The translations under genes were made by a program, and so were the position numbers. The notes under the pieces are model-generated. The model had not been told where the DNA came from, did not search any database, and saw only the letters and a list, made by a program, of their open reading frames with translations. A stretch of 64,000 bases of DNA from JAKAGE01 sp964416665 (GTDB taxonomy: Bacteria > Patescibacteriota > Minisyncoccia > UBA6257 > 2-01-FULL-56-20), in NCBI GenBank assembly GCA_964416665.1, contig CAYQFA010000001.1:1-64000 (forward strand), given 5' to 3'. Shown here one piece after another: positions 26,091 to 34,230 of this stretch (position 1 is its first letter; every line of letters starts with the position of its first letter).

Positions 26091-26875
26091 TCATTTTTCT
26101 CTACGGCCCTGATGATTATCGGCGACAACTGAAAAAGCAGTCGCTTGTCGATGAATTCAACAAGAAGCGCTCGGCGACCGGTTTAGCCTTTTTTGATCTG
26201 GAAAATGGTAGCGCGCAGGATGAGCTTCTCGAATTCCTCGCGAACCAATCCATCTTCGAATCGGCGAAACTCGCGGTAATCGAAAACGCGTTCGAGATTC
26301 CCGCGCCAAAATTGGCAAAACTGCTTAAGCCATTCTTGGTTTCTAAAAATATCACTTTACTTATCACCGAAAAAGATAAACCAATGAAGGCGCTCGCGTT
26401 CCTTTTGGAAAAGCCGGCGATCGCGCAGAAATTCGAAGTTCTCTCGGGTGCCGAATGGATCAGCTTCATTAAAGCTGAGGCAAAAAAACTTGGTATTCAA
26501 TTTACCGCCTCAGCGATCCAATTTTTGGCGGATGTATATCAGGGCGATACGTGGGGTGTTATCACCGAACTTCAAAAGCTCGCCGGCTTTGCCGAAGATG
26601 GCGCGGTGATCGATAAGAAAGATCTGAATGTGTTCGATCTCGAGATCGCGCCGAACTATTGGGGGCTTATGAACGGATTGAAAAGCTATGACCTCAAAAA
26701 TCGGCTGTACGCCTTCGAGTCCATGCTCGCGCTCGGCGACCCGGCAGCGAAGATATTCAACATCCTTGCATCGCAATGGCAAGAAAAAATTCCGCACATG
26801 GCGGAATATGATCTGGCGGTGAAGTCCGGAAAAGTGGACTACGAAGAGGCCTTGGTAGACTTATTGATCAGCTGA
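26087..26875 (+). CDS. holA: DNA polymerase III delta subunit
   Basis: A 262-residue HolA-type clamp-loader subunit. It starts MIIFLYGPDDYRRQLKKQ (degenerate P-loop as in the family) and has the domain II/III helical layout and the usual LGDPAAKIFNILASQW segment near the C-terminus. It opens the clamp with the tau/delta-prime subunits. It is somewhat shorter than the E. coli protein, as usual for CPR. It is coupled to pyrG by a 4-nt overlap, and its last 37 nt overlap the convergent rpsT. Confidence 0.85.
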   Translation: MIIFLYGPDDYRRQLKKQSLVDEFNKKRSATGLAFFDLENGSAQDELLEFLANQSIFESAKLAVIENAFEIPAPKLAKLLKPFLVSKNITLLITEKDKPMKALAFLLEKPAIAQKFEVLSGAEWISFIKAEAKKLGIQFTASAIQFLADVYQGDTWGVITELQKLAGFAEDGAVIDKKDLNVFDLEIAPNYWGLMNGLKSYDLKNRLYAFESMLALGDPAAKIFNILASQWQEKIPHMAEYDLAVKSGKVDYEEALVDLLIS

Positions 26876-27114
26876 GCGAGACGTGACTTTAGGCGGCTGG
26901 CCTTATTCTTTTCAATGACGTTCGTCTTTGCAGCCTTGTCGAGAGCCTTGAACGCTGCCGGAAGCGCCTTTGCGGCCTCATCGAGCTTCTTTGCGGCTAC
27001 AAGCTTGCGGTAATCAATAACAGCCTTCTTATAGGCCTCTTTTTTGACCACATTTCTCGTGTGGCGGGTCTTGTTCTGGCGGAGCGCTTTCTTTGCTGAT
27101 GTAGTGATTGGCAT
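26839..27114 (-). CDS. rpsT: 30S ribosomal protein S20
   Basis: A 91-residue, Lys/Ala-rich three-helix protein: MPITTSAKKALRQNKTRHTR at the start and NKASRLKSRLAQLINK at the end, standard for S20. It binds 16S rRNA early in assembly. A promoter (27122-27149) ends 7 nt before the ATG, implying a leaderless mRNA. The 3' end overlaps convergent holA. Confidence 0.95.
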   Translation of the reverse strand: MPITTSAKKALRQNKTRHTRNVVKKEAYKKAVIDYRKLVAAKKLDEAAKALPAAFKALDKAAKTNVIEKNKASRLKSRLAQLINKSTKASS

Positions 27115-27121
27115 GAGGGTT

Positions 27122-27149
27122 AGTATAAAACAAAAATGGATAATTGCAA
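27122..27149 (-). promoter_or_regulatory. Promoter of rpsT, leaderless arrangement
   Basis: Reverse strand: TTGCAA (27144-27149), 16-nt spacer, TATACT (27122-27127), then only 7 nt to the ATG at 27114. This is a clear example of a complete -35/-10 promoter placing the start site at or next to the initiation codon. Confidence 0.75.
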
Positions 27150-27174
27150 GCGGGCAGGGTCTTTTAATGAGAAC

Positions 27175-27204
27175 GCCCCCGAAAAGATGTTCTTTTGCGG
27201 GGGC
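27175..27204 (-). terminator. GC-rich hairpin after the secreted-protein gene
   Basis: The stem is GCCCCCG plus AAAAGA against TCTTTT and CGGGGGC with a 3-nt loop and one bulged G. It lies just downstream of the reverse-strand gene at 27218. The T-run after it is interrupted, so termination strength is uncertain. Confidence 0.65.
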
Positions 27205-27217
27205 TGAAATGCGATGG

Positions 27218-27763
27218 TCAATCGTTTTTTGGCGGGAAGTTCTGCATCAGGCGGATATTGCGGGCCCCCAACCAGATATGCACCGCCGTCACGCCGGCGT
27301 TGACTGTTATGGTTGTGATCTTTGCGGCGTTCCCGTGATGAATGAAGTGTCGCGGGATCGTAACGGATGTCCACGACAACAATTCCTCGAACACCGCCGA
27401 AGATCCTGCTACTCCGACCTTGTTGCACGGGCCAAAGCCTGTCAGCAAGGGGTCGGCCTCGCAGATGGACACCGTCATGCCTTTGTACTTGCCTGGGGTG
27501 GTGTAGCTATACCCCGGGACCGTCAGTCCGGCCTCCGTTGCCCCCAGGTCGAACACCGCCGCAGGATATCGCTCAAGAATGAGCGAGAGCTTTTCGATCC
27601 TGTCGAGTCTGGAGTGCCCCGTGATCATGGTATATCCGGGACCCATGGCGATCTTTTTGATTGCCATGGGCAAGGGAGCATCGGGCAGGTCTTGCGCCCG
27701 GCCGACGAGTGTTGAGGTAAACGCGAATACAAGAGCAAAGACAACTAAGAAACTTTTTTTCAC
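27218..27763 (-). CDS. Small secreted protein, unknown family
   Basis: A 181-residue protein starting at GTG 27763, with a signal peptide of about 23 residues (MKKSFLVVFALVFAFTSTLV, cleavage near GRA-Q). The mature part has two cysteines (SICEAD, GPCNKV) and a hydrophobic beta-rich C-terminal half. No family is recognised. It has a consensus-like promoter (27836-27864), a leader of about 70 nt and an AGGAG site 8 nt before the start. This matches the other secreted singleton at 17243 and differs from the leaderless style of neighbouring housekeeping genes. Confidence 0.75.
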   Translation of the reverse strand: MKKSFLVVFALVFAFTSTLVGRAQDLPDAPLPMAIKKIAMGPGYTMITGHSRLDRIEKLSLILERYPAAVFDLGATEAGLTVPGYSYTTPGKYKGMTVSICEADPLLTGFGPCNKVGVAGSSAVFEELLSWTSVTIPRHFIHHGNAAKITTITVNAGVTAVHIWLGARNIRLMQNFPPKND

Positions 27764-27835
27764 AATCGTCTCCTGGGTGCAAAATTGAGCTTCTCGCGCA
27801 ACTGTTATTCTGTTGGCAAGCGAACTCTGCCCGTA

Positions 27836-27864
27836 TTAATATCATTTTCGCTTCTATTTGTCAA
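27836..27864 (-). promoter_or_regulatory. Promoter of the secreted-protein gene at 27218
   Basis: Reverse strand: TTGACA (27859-27864), 17-nt spacer, TATTAA (27836-27841), then a leader of about 70 nt with AGGAG before GTG 27763. Confidence 0.75.
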
Positions 27865-27948
27865 GATTTCCGCAGTGATTTCATGGCTTCGCGCCACCCG
27901 ACCTCTTCCAGCGCTCCTTTTTATCCGCATCCGCGCTATAATGGAGGC

Positions 27949-28527
27949 ATGATTTATAGCGTCTTGGGGAAGTTGGCGTTAAAAGGGGATGGTTTTGTGG
28001 TCGTTGAAGTTGGTGGTCTCGGCATTAAACTTTACGCGAGCAAGCGAACCATTGACGCATTGCCGGCAGCCGGGGGTGAGGCAAAGTTCTTTTCGCATCT
28101 TAATGTGAAAGAGGACGCTCTCGATCTCTACGGTTTTGTTTCCCAGGAAGAGTTGGATTTCTTTGAGCTTCTCATCTCAGTTTCGGGCGTCGGGCCAAAG
28201 TCGGCTCTCGCGATCCTTGACGTCGGGCCATTAGGCGAGCTTGCCGCGGCGATCAAGGAAGGGCGCCCCGATCTGCTCACCCGCGCGGCGGGTGTCGGCA
28301 GGAAGATCGCCGAGCGGGTCATTTTGGAATTGAGGTCAAAGGTAACATCGGTGACCTCCGGCGCGGTCGTGGAAAAAATGCAGACGGACTCGGATCTTGT
28401 GGAGGCACTTACCGGTCTCGGCTATCGCCGCGATGAGGCGCGTGCCGCGCTTGGAAAAGTTGATGCCGCGGTGACGGGGACCGAAGACCGCTTGAAAGCG
28501 GCGCTCAGAATATTAAGCACGAAATAA
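27949..28527 (+). CDS. ruvA: Holliday junction DNA-binding protein RuvA
   Basis: A 192-residue protein with an N-terminal OB-fold domain (MIYSVLGKLALKGDGFVVVE) and tandem helix-hairpin-helix motifs (SVSGVGPKSALAIL and AGVGRKIAERVILEL). The C-terminal three-helix domain III contacts RuvB. The ATG at 27949 is chosen because the longer frame from 27883 is unconserved and because TATAAT (27937-27942) lies exactly 6 nt upstream. The GGAGG between the two could alternatively act as a too-close Shine-Dalgarno. Confidence 0.95.
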   Translation: MIYSVLGKLALKGDGFVVVEVGGLGIKLYASKRTIDALPAAGGEAKFFSHLNVKEDALDLYGFVSQEELDFFELLISVSGVGPKSALAILDVGPLGELAAAIKEGRPDLLTRAAGVGRKIAERVILELRSKVTSVTSGAVVEKMQTDSDLVEALTGLGYRRDEARAALGKVDAAVTGTEDRLKAALRILSTK

Positions 28528-28551
28528 TTTACTTTATCATCACCGTCCTTT

Positions 28552-29865
28552 ATGGCGAACATTAAAAACAGCCGACTCGTAAAATTTTTCTATAATCTCC
28601 CCGGCGTAACATCCACATACCATTTTTTATGGGCATGGACCGGCGCCACCATCTATCGCCATCCGAGCAAGAAGCTCATCGTCATCGGCGTGACAGGTAC
28701 GAAAGGGAAGACGACGACCATTGAACTTATTAATGCCGTCCTCGAAGCTGCCGGTGAGCGGACGGCTTTGCTTTCATCGCTGCGCGTGAAGGTCGGCGAA
28801 AAGACCACCAAGAACCAAACCCGTAATTCGATGCCGGGTCGTGCTTTTTTGCAGCACTTTTTGCGCGACGCGTCGCATGCCGGATGTAAATACGCGCTGA
28901 TCGAGGTCACGTCACAGGGTGTGGTGTTGCATCGCCATCGCTTCGTTGCGTGGGATATCGGCGTCTTGACGAATCTTGCCCCGGAGCACATCGAATCGCA
29001 CGGGTCGTTCGAGAACTATCGCGCGGCAAAACTCGCATTTTTGGAGTACGTGTGTGCGCATGGCGGTCAGGTCTTTTTGAATCGCGACGAGAAGAACTTT
29101 GATTTTTTTACCCGCGCGCTTTTTAAGCACGCGCCGATGAGTTATTCAAAAGAAGACGAAACGCTCAAGAATTGTTTGCCGAAGATCCGCGCGGCACGCG
29201 CGGCGGAAGTGGGTACGGATGGATCGGGCGCTCAATCGGAAAAATTTCTTTTGAGCGAATTTAATGAGGAGAACATTGCGGTCGCCGCGGCGATCGCGAA
29301 GACGTTCGGCATCGACGATGCGACCATAGAAAAAGCCATTCTCAATTTTGGCGGCGTGCCGGGACGGATGGAGTTCGTAAAAGCGAACGGCTATACGGCG
29401 GTCGTCGATTATGCCCATACCCCCGACTCACTTGAAGCGGCGTACAAAGCAGTGAAATCAAAGCCGTCGTCGACGAATCCGAATCCGCGCCTGATTTGCG
29501 TGTTAGGTGCCGCCGGCGGGGGACGTGACAAGTGGAAGCGCCCGGCAATGGGCGCGATTGCCGCGAAATATTGTGACGAGATAATCCTTACCGACGAGGA
29601 TTCCTACGACGAAGATCCGGCTGCGATCGTCGCGGCCATCAAAGAGGGAATTATGAATGAGTATTATCCTGCCGCGATGTTGCACGAAATACTTGACCGA
29701 AAGGCGGCGATACAAAAAGCGATTGCCGTTGCGCGACCCGGCGTCGGTGATGTGATCATCGGCACCGGCAAGGGGAGCGAGGAATGGATCCATTGCGCCA
29801 ACGGCAAAAAGATCCCGTGGAACGAACGCGAGACGTTTGAGGAGTTGCTACAAAAAAAGCCCTAA
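28552..29865 (+). CDS. MurE-like Mur ligase (UDP-MurNAc-peptide synthetase family)
   Basis: A 437-residue Mur ligase with P-loop GVTGTKGKTTT (Lys53), the central-domain DYAHTPDSLEAA and the LGAAGGGRDKWKRP C-terminal motif typical of MurE. The N-terminal UDP-binding domain is very short. The DNPR/DNPA signature that recognises the third amino acid in MurE is replaced by DSYDEDP (near residues 353-359), so the substrate cannot be assigned as meso-DAP or lysine. It acts in cytoplasmic peptidoglycan precursor synthesis by family. It may be a divergent MurE or a MurT-like paralogue. Confidence 0.85.
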   Translation: MANIKNSRLVKFFYNLPGVTSTYHFLWAWTGATIYRHPSKKLIVIGVTGTKGKTTTIELINAVLEAAGERTALLSSLRVKVGEKTTKNQTRNSMPGRAFLQHFLRDASHAGCKYALIEVTSQGVVLHRHRFVAWDIGVLTNLAPEHIESHGSFENYRAAKLAFLEYVCAHGGQVFLNRDEKNFDFFTRALFKHAPMSYSKEDETLKNCLPKIRAARAAEVGTDGSGAQSEKFLLSEFNEENIAVAAAIAKTFGIDDATIEKAILNFGGVPGRMEFVKANGYTAVVDYAHTPDSLEAAYKAVKSKPSSTNPNPRLICVLGAAGGGRDKWKRPAMGAIAAKYCDEIILTDEDSYDEDPAAIVAAIKEGIMNEYYPAAMLHEILDRKAAIQKAIAVARPGVGDVIIGTGKGSEEWIHCANGKKIPWNERETFEELLQKKP

Positions 29866-29885
29866 GCGGCGTATACTTTCCATAT

Positions 29886-31232
29886 ATGAAACTAACTTTT
29901 TACGGTGGCACCGGTGAGGCGACGGGGGCGAATTATGTTTTGGAGTCGAATGGTACGAAGATCATGATCGATTGCGGCCTCCATCAGGGCAGCCATTATG
30001 CCGAGAGCGAGAATTTTGAGGCGTTCGCCTACGACCCGAAGGAAATCACCGCGGTCTTCATAACCCACTCGCATCTTGACCACATCGGTCGTTTGCCAAG
30101 CCTGGTGAAGGCGGGCTTCCACGGTACGATCTATTCGACGACCGCCACACAGGACTTCGCCGAGCTTATGTTGCTTGATTCCGAACACCTATTGGCGAGC
30201 GAGGCCGAGCGCGAAGGAAAACCGGCGCTCTATAATAACGAGGACATCGCGCGCGTGATGCATTTATGGCATGGGCTTGAATACCACGAGTCAGTGGCCA
30301 TCGAAGGTTTTAAGATAGAGCTTTATGATGCCGGACACATTCTTGGGTCCGCGATCATCCATGTCGAGGTCGAGGGGAAGACGATCGTTTTCTCCGGCGA
30401 CCTTGGCAACACCCCGGCGCCCATCATTAAGCCGACCGAGAAGATCCCTTCGGCGGATTATTGCCTTATCGAATCCACTTACGGCGACCGCGTGCACGAG
30501 GATGTCGCCGGGCGCAAGGAGATGCTGGAGAAGGCGGTCATCGAAACCGTTCAGGCAGGTGGTGTCCTGATGATCCCGACGTTCGCCATGGAGCGTACGC
30601 AGGAATTGCTGTATCACCTCCACCAACTGTTCGAGGCAAAGCTGATCCCGCGCGTGCCGGTGTTCATCGACAGCCCGCTCGCCATCAAACTCACGGCGGT
30701 CTATAAAAAGCACGAAAGTTATTTCAATAAGGAGACGCAGGATCTCGCGCGATCAGGCGATGACATTCTTAATTTTCCGGGATTGCGGCTCACGCTTACC
30801 ACCGAGCAGTCGAAGGAGATCAACGGTGTTCCGGCGCCAAAAGTGATCATCGCCGGTTCCGGCATGTCGAATGGCGGGAGAATTCTCCATCACGAGCTGC
30901 GTTATCTTCCCGATCCGAAGAGCGAGATCCTCTTCGTGGGTTATCAGGCCGATGGCTCGATGGGTCGGCAGCTGCTTGAGGGTGCGACGGAAGTGAAAAT
31001 CTTCGGGGAGACCGTTCCGGTGCGCGCGAAACGCGTAAACATCCCCGGCTACTCGGCCCACGCCGACCAGCCGCACCTTCTTGACTGGCTGAGTTCCATG
31101 GCGCCCACGCTCAAAAAAGTTTTCGTGGTACAGGGCGAGCAGCAATCGGCCGAAACGCTTGCCGGAAAGATCACGGAGGAATTTCATGTGGAGGCGGAGG
31201 TGCCGAAAGCGGGCGAGAGTGTGATATTATAA
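29886..31232 (+). CDS. Beta-CASP metallo-beta-lactamase RNA nuclease
   Basis: A 448-residue protein of the MBL-fold/beta-CASP family (YSH1/CPSF-like, COG1236). The metal motif THSHLDHIG carries His61, His63, Asp65 and His66. Later motifs are IVFSGDLGN, the beta-CASP region with TFAMERTQELLYHL, and the C-terminal SAHADQ. Such enzymes act as RNA endo- or 5' exonucleases. It differs from the RNase J encoded at 39542. A TATACT box (29872-29877) lies 8 nt before the ATG. Confidence 0.92.
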   Translation: MKLTFYGGTGEATGANYVLESNGTKIMIDCGLHQGSHYAESENFEAFAYDPKEITAVFITHSHLDHIGRLPSLVKAGFHGTIYSTTATQDFAELMLLDSEHLLASEAEREGKPALYNNEDIARVMHLWHGLEYHESVAIEGFKIELYDAGHILGSAIIHVEVEGKTIVFSGDLGNTPAPIIKPTEKIPSADYCLIESTYGDRVHEDVAGRKEMLEKAVIETVQAGGVLMIPTFAMERTQELLYHLHQLFEAKLIPRVPVFIDSPLAIKLTAVYKKHESYFNKETQDLARSGDDILNFPGLRLTLTTEQSKEINGVPAPKVIIAGSGMSNGGRILHHELRYLPDPKSEILFVGYQADGSMGRQLLEGATEVKIFGETVPVRAKRVNIPGYSAHADQPHLLDWLSSMAPTLKKVFVVQGEQQSAETLAGKITEEFHVEAEVPKAGESVIL

Positions 31233-31242
31233 AACTACTATT

Positions 31243-31872
31243 ATGCCAAAGAAAAAAGCGAACGACATCGGAAGCAGTTATCTGAAATACAAAGTTTGCA
31301 TTTCGGGATCGGCGGAAACAAAAAATTGTCCCCCGGGCACCATCGAAAAGGCCATGGAGATAGGAAGGTTGGTCGCCGAGCAGGGCGCGGTGCTTGTCAC
31401 TGGCGCGACGACGGGGATCCCGTATTGGTGCGCGAAGGGTGCAAAGGAGGCTGGCGGCATCGTCATCGGCCTCTCGCCGGCGGTATCAAAACTTGCACAC
31501 GTGAAGACCTATCATCTGCCGCTCGAATATCACGACCTCATCATTTATACCGGCTTCGATTATTCCGGCAGGAACCTTCTCCTCACCCGCTCTGCGGATG
31601 CCGTCATCACCATCTACGGCCGCGTTGGCACACTCAACGAATTTACGATCGCGTTCGAAGACAAGAAGCCGCAGGGCGTTTTGACGGGCACCGGCGGCGA
31701 GAGCGATGAGATCAAGCATATTTTGGAGATCGCCCATCGCGGTATGGGCAAGGTGATATTTGATTCCAATCCGAAGGCGCTGGTTGAAAGAGTGATGAAG
31801 CGCGTCCGCGACGAGGAAAAGAATGTGACCGCGAAGGACGTGAGGGCAACGGCGCGCCACGCAGGGGGATAA
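31243..31872 (+). CDS. SLOG/LOG-like nucleotide-binding protein
   Basis: A 209-residue Rossmann-like protein of the LOG/TIGR00725 type. It contains GAVLVTGATTGIPYWCAKGA and GRVGTLNEFTIAFE, the latter resembling the PGGxGTxxE phosphoribohydrolase motif with the first residues altered. LOG enzymes release cytokinin-type bases from nucleotides. Bacterial relatives have diverse or unknown roles, so catalysis is not claimed. It is followed at 5 nt by a permease gene, suggesting an operon. Confidence 0.8.
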   Translation: MPKKKANDIGSSYLKYKVCISGSAETKNCPPGTIEKAMEIGRLVAEQGAVLVTGATTGIPYWCAKGAKEAGGIVIGLSPAVSKLAHVKTYHLPLEYHDLIIYTGFDYSGRNLLLTRSADAVITIYGRVGTLNEFTIAFEDKKPQGVLTGTGGESDEIKHILEIAHRGMGKVIFDSNPKALVERVMKRVRDEEKNVTAKDVRATARHAGG

Positions 31873-31877
31873 ACGCC

Positions 31878-32990
31878 ATGGATAAAGCACAGAGGTTCAA
31901 GATCGCCGGACTTGTCGCCGCAGCCACGGTGGGCGACGGCATTTTCGCGTTGCCATATATTTTTTATGAGGCGGGTTGGCTGCTCTGCCTCTTTTATATG
32001 GTCGCATTGGCCGGTCTTGTCGTACTCGCCCATAGCGTGTATCTTGCCACGCTCGAAAAGGTTGGCGAGAAAGAGCGGCTGCTCGGGCTCGCAAGGATCT
32101 ATTTGGGCGAGAGCGGTTTCTGGATAGGCTTTTTTGCGATCGTCATGGGCCTTCTACTGACCCTCCTTGCCTACCTTCTCCTTGGGACGCAGTTCATCCA
32201 CCTCGCGTTGCCATCCGTGGGCGAGCAGTATGCTTTCGTGGCCTTTTGGGCATTCATCTCCATCCCATTGTTCCTTGATAATCGTCGCGCCGCCGATCTG
32301 GAATTCTTTGGTATCATCGCTACGACGGTAATCGTCCTTTTGATCTTTTTTACCGCCATCCCTCACGTGGTCTTCAATGGGGTTCCCGCCATCAGCGCGA
32401 AAAACATCTTCCTTCCCTTCGGCGCGATACTGTTCTCGCTTGCCGGATGGACAAGTATCGAGCCGGTATATGAGGCCAGGAAAAAAGGGAAAGGATCAGG
32501 CGGCCGTCCGTGGATATCCCTCGCGCTGGGGACCGGCATCGCGGCGTTGCTCTTTACCATGTTCGCGGCCGGGATATTGGGATCGAGCTCTGTCATCACT
32601 CCCGATACCGCTTCCGGTCTTGCGGCGTGGCCGTTTTGGAAAAAAGAGATGCTTGCGATCATGGGATTGATCGCCGTGGGAACGGTCTATATCCCGATCT
32701 CGCGCGAGATCAAAAATTCATTGGAGAAGGATCTCCACTGGAATACGTTCATCTCCCGCGGCACCATCCTTTTTCTGCCGCCGCTGCTTATCGCGCTTGG
32801 GCTCAATGATTTTCTGGCCGTCATCGGCCTGGTCGGAGGGTTGTTCCTGAGCATGCAGTACCTTCTTATCGTTTCGGTGGGTCGGCGCGCGCTTGCGCCC
32901 GGGCCGGCAAAGAAGTTCTTTCTCGATGTTGCCGCCGCGATATTCATTCTCGCCGCGGTTTACGAGCTATACCAGTTTGTAGTACATTAG
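31878..32990 (+). CDS. Amino-acid permease-like transporter
   Basis: A 370-residue integral membrane protein with about ten or eleven hydrophobic helices. It has the family-typical first helix AGLVAAATVGDGIFALPYIF (unwound Gly-rich stretch) and resembles aromatic/amino-acid permeases of the AAAP/ArAAP group. CPR depend heavily on imported building blocks, so amino-acid uptake is plausible. The substrate is unknown. It starts 5 nt after the LOG-like gene and ends just before tRNA-Arg. Confidence 0.85.
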   Translation: MDKAQRFKIAGLVAAATVGDGIFALPYIFYEAGWLLCLFYMVALAGLVVLAHSVYLATLEKVGEKERLLGLARIYLGESGFWIGFFAIVMGLLLTLLAYLLLGTQFIHLALPSVGEQYAFVAFWAFISIPLFLDNRRAADLEFFGIIATTVIVLLIFFTAIPHVVFNGVPAISAKNIFLPFGAILFSLAGWTSIEPVYEARKKGKGSGGRPWISLALGTGIAALLFTMFAAGILGSSSVITPDTASGLAAWPFWKKEMLAIMGLIAVGTVYIPISREIKNSLEKDLHWNTFISRGTILFLPPLLIALGLNDFLAVIGLVGGLFLSMQYLLIVSVGRRALAPGPAKKFFLDVAAAIFILAAVYELYQFVVH

Positions 32991-33000
32991 AAGCGTCGAG

Positions 33001-33072
33001 GCTCTCGTAGTTTAATGGATAGAATATCTCCCTCCGAAGGAGGTGGTCGTGGTTCGATTCCACGCGAGAGCA
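33001..33072 (+). tRNA. tRNA-Arg (anticodon CCG)
   Basis: A complete 72-nt cloverleaf. Acceptor GCTCTCG/CGAGAGC is followed by discriminator A. The anticodon arm TCTCC/GGAGG encloses loop CTCCGAA with CCG at 34-36, and the T-arm carries GGTTCGATTCC. CCA is not encoded. Its last 16 bases (33055-33070) are repeated at 33299-33314, and a long palindrome starts immediately after it. Confidence 0.95.
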
Positions 33073-33190
33073 CAAGTTGGAGTCTTTGCTTAGGATTGAG
33101 GGTCGCGTCGCAATCTGCTGATTGCGCGCTACGCCTCGGCGCCTACGCGCCTCCGGCATACCCTCAATCCTAAGCAAAGACTCCAACTTG
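33073..33190. repeat. 31-bp-arm palindrome enclosing a 56-nt conserved core (copy 1)
   Basis: Perfect inverted arms 33073-33103 and 33160-33190 enclose a 56-nt core (33104-33159). The core has two hairpins: GCG-t-CGCAATC/GATTGCG-CGC with loop TGCT, and GGCGC/GCGCC with loop CTAC. The same-length core recurs at 38785-38840 inside different arms. The right arm is followed by TTTTTCTT, so the whole can terminate tRNA-Arg transcription. It is a repeat family of unknown mobility. Confidence 0.9.
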
Positions 33191-33314
33191 TTTTTCTTGT
33201 AGAGGAATCGAACGCCGGAGCTAATTTTTTCAGCAGAAAAAATTAGTGAGGCGGTGCCCAGGCCAAATGCGAGCGGCGGCGAGCATTTGAGCCGCGGGCG
33301 ATTCCACGCGAGAG
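33191..33314. repeat. Hairpin-rich segment ending in a copy of the tRNA-Arg 3' end
   Basis: It contains an 11-bp hairpin CTAATTTTTTC/GAAAAAATTAG with loop AGCA (33221-33246; TGCT on the reverse strand), flanked by GCCGGAG and GAGGCG blocks like those in the palindrome cores. A second hairpin AAATGC/GCATTT follows near 33265-33289. Then comes CGATTCCACGCGAGAG (33299-33314), an exact copy of tRNA-Arg 33055-33070. A reverse-oriented GTTCGATTCC (33205-33214) is also T-arm-like. The layout resembles attL/attR around a small element. No integrase is present. Confidence 0.65.
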
Positions 33315-33444
33315 AGCTGTTTTTGAATTTGTGTTAGATATTTTTGATGATGTTATGATATATACACAGAAACACCAGAAGGCGCTTCTCTAAGCTTATA
33401 CTTCGCGGATTGATTTACGGCAGGCCATTCAATTCTTAGCTATC
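33315..33444. other. Gap before the NERD gene, no gene seen
   Basis: AT-rich sequence with TATGATAT-type boxes near 33353 and a small AGAAG/CTTCT hairpin near 33380. No open frame of note and no tRNA were found. The NERD gene start has no clear Shine-Dalgarno. Confidence 0.4.
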
Positions 33445-34050
33445 ATGGGAATTATAAAATTTTTATTTGGTGGTTGGATAAACCAGGTTAAGGGACACAT
33501 CGGTGAAAATTTTATCTATGGGAAGCTTCTCGAACTTGATCCAAGTCGCTATAAGATATTGAACGATCTCCTACTTAAGTCGGAAGGGAACTTAAATACC
33601 ACACAAATTGATCATGTTGTTGTCTCTAATTATGGGATATTTTGCATAGAGACCAAAGACTATGCAGGCTGGATTTTTGGGAATGCTAATCAAGAGCAAT
33701 GGACTCAGGTTATTTATCGAACCAAAAGTAGGTTCTATAACCCTTTACGCCAAAACTACGCCCACGGTAAAGCCATCGAGGCCATCGTGAGGCCACGCTA
33801 TCCCAGTGTACCGATAATTCCCTACGTCGCTTTCCCATCAGCGGACAAACTAAAAATTGCTGGCACTACCTCAGTGGGGCACGGGAGAGATTTGATCCAT
33901 AAGATTTTAAGTTTTCAGCAGCAAGTTCTTTCCGATGCCGATAGAGATATCATTTACCAGATGCTTATGAATGCCAACATTAATAGTAAGGCCATGCGCG
34001 AACTCCACGACGACAGCGTCCAAGTTTTAAAGGAAATTAATTCGCGGTAA
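33445..34050 (+). CDS. NERD-domain (nuclease-related) protein
   Basis: A 201-residue protein with the NERD core. KGHIGENFIYGKLLEL is followed by QIDHVVVSNYGIFCIETKDY, where the Asp in QIDH and the Glu-x-Lys in ETK match the PD-(D/E)xK restriction-like active site. It also has GWIFGNANQEQWTQ. NERD proteins are predicted DNA-processing nucleases found near mobile DNA and in defence contexts. Here the gene sits right after the insertion-like segment at tRNA-Arg. Substrate and role are unknown. Confidence 0.85.
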   Translation: MGIIKFLFGGWINQVKGHIGENFIYGKLLELDPSRYKILNDLLLKSEGNLNTTQIDHVVVSNYGIFCIETKDYAGWIFGNANQEQWTQVIYRTKSRFYNPLRQNYAHGKAIEAIVRPRYPSVPIIPYVAFPSADKLKIAGTTSVGHGRDLIHKILSFQQQVLSDADRDIIYQMLMNANINSKAMRELHDDSVQVLKEINSR

Positions 34051-34059
34051 AGGGCCCCC

Positions 34060-34224
34060 ATGAAATACTCTGCAAGGCTTATCCGAGATTGCCAGGGATA
34101 CGCTAAGACGGATCTTAAGATCATTTCCGAAGAAACGGCAGAGTGGTATCTCGATAGCTATGCAGACTTATATGACTTGATGGCCGAATCAATAAAAGGA
34201 AACTTAAACAGCTTTTCTGGATAA
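34060..34224 (+). CDS. Small hypothetical protein (54 aa)
   Basis: ATG at 34060, ten nt after the NERD stop, giving a 54-residue mixed-charge protein (MKYSARLIRDCQGYAKTDLK...) that ends just before an intrinsic terminator. The helix-rich composition and position between the NERD gene and a terminator make it a plausible cotranscribed small gene. No family is recognised. Confidence 0.5.
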   Translation: MKYSARLIRDCQGYAKTDLKIISEETAEWYLDSYADLYDLMAESIKGNLNSFSG

Positions 34225-34230
34225 ATTTAA

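Noticed and set aside
33073..33314. CRISPR array or integron attC site
   Set aside because: There are no regularly spaced direct repeats with spacers, no cas genes and no integron integrase. The structure is palindromic.
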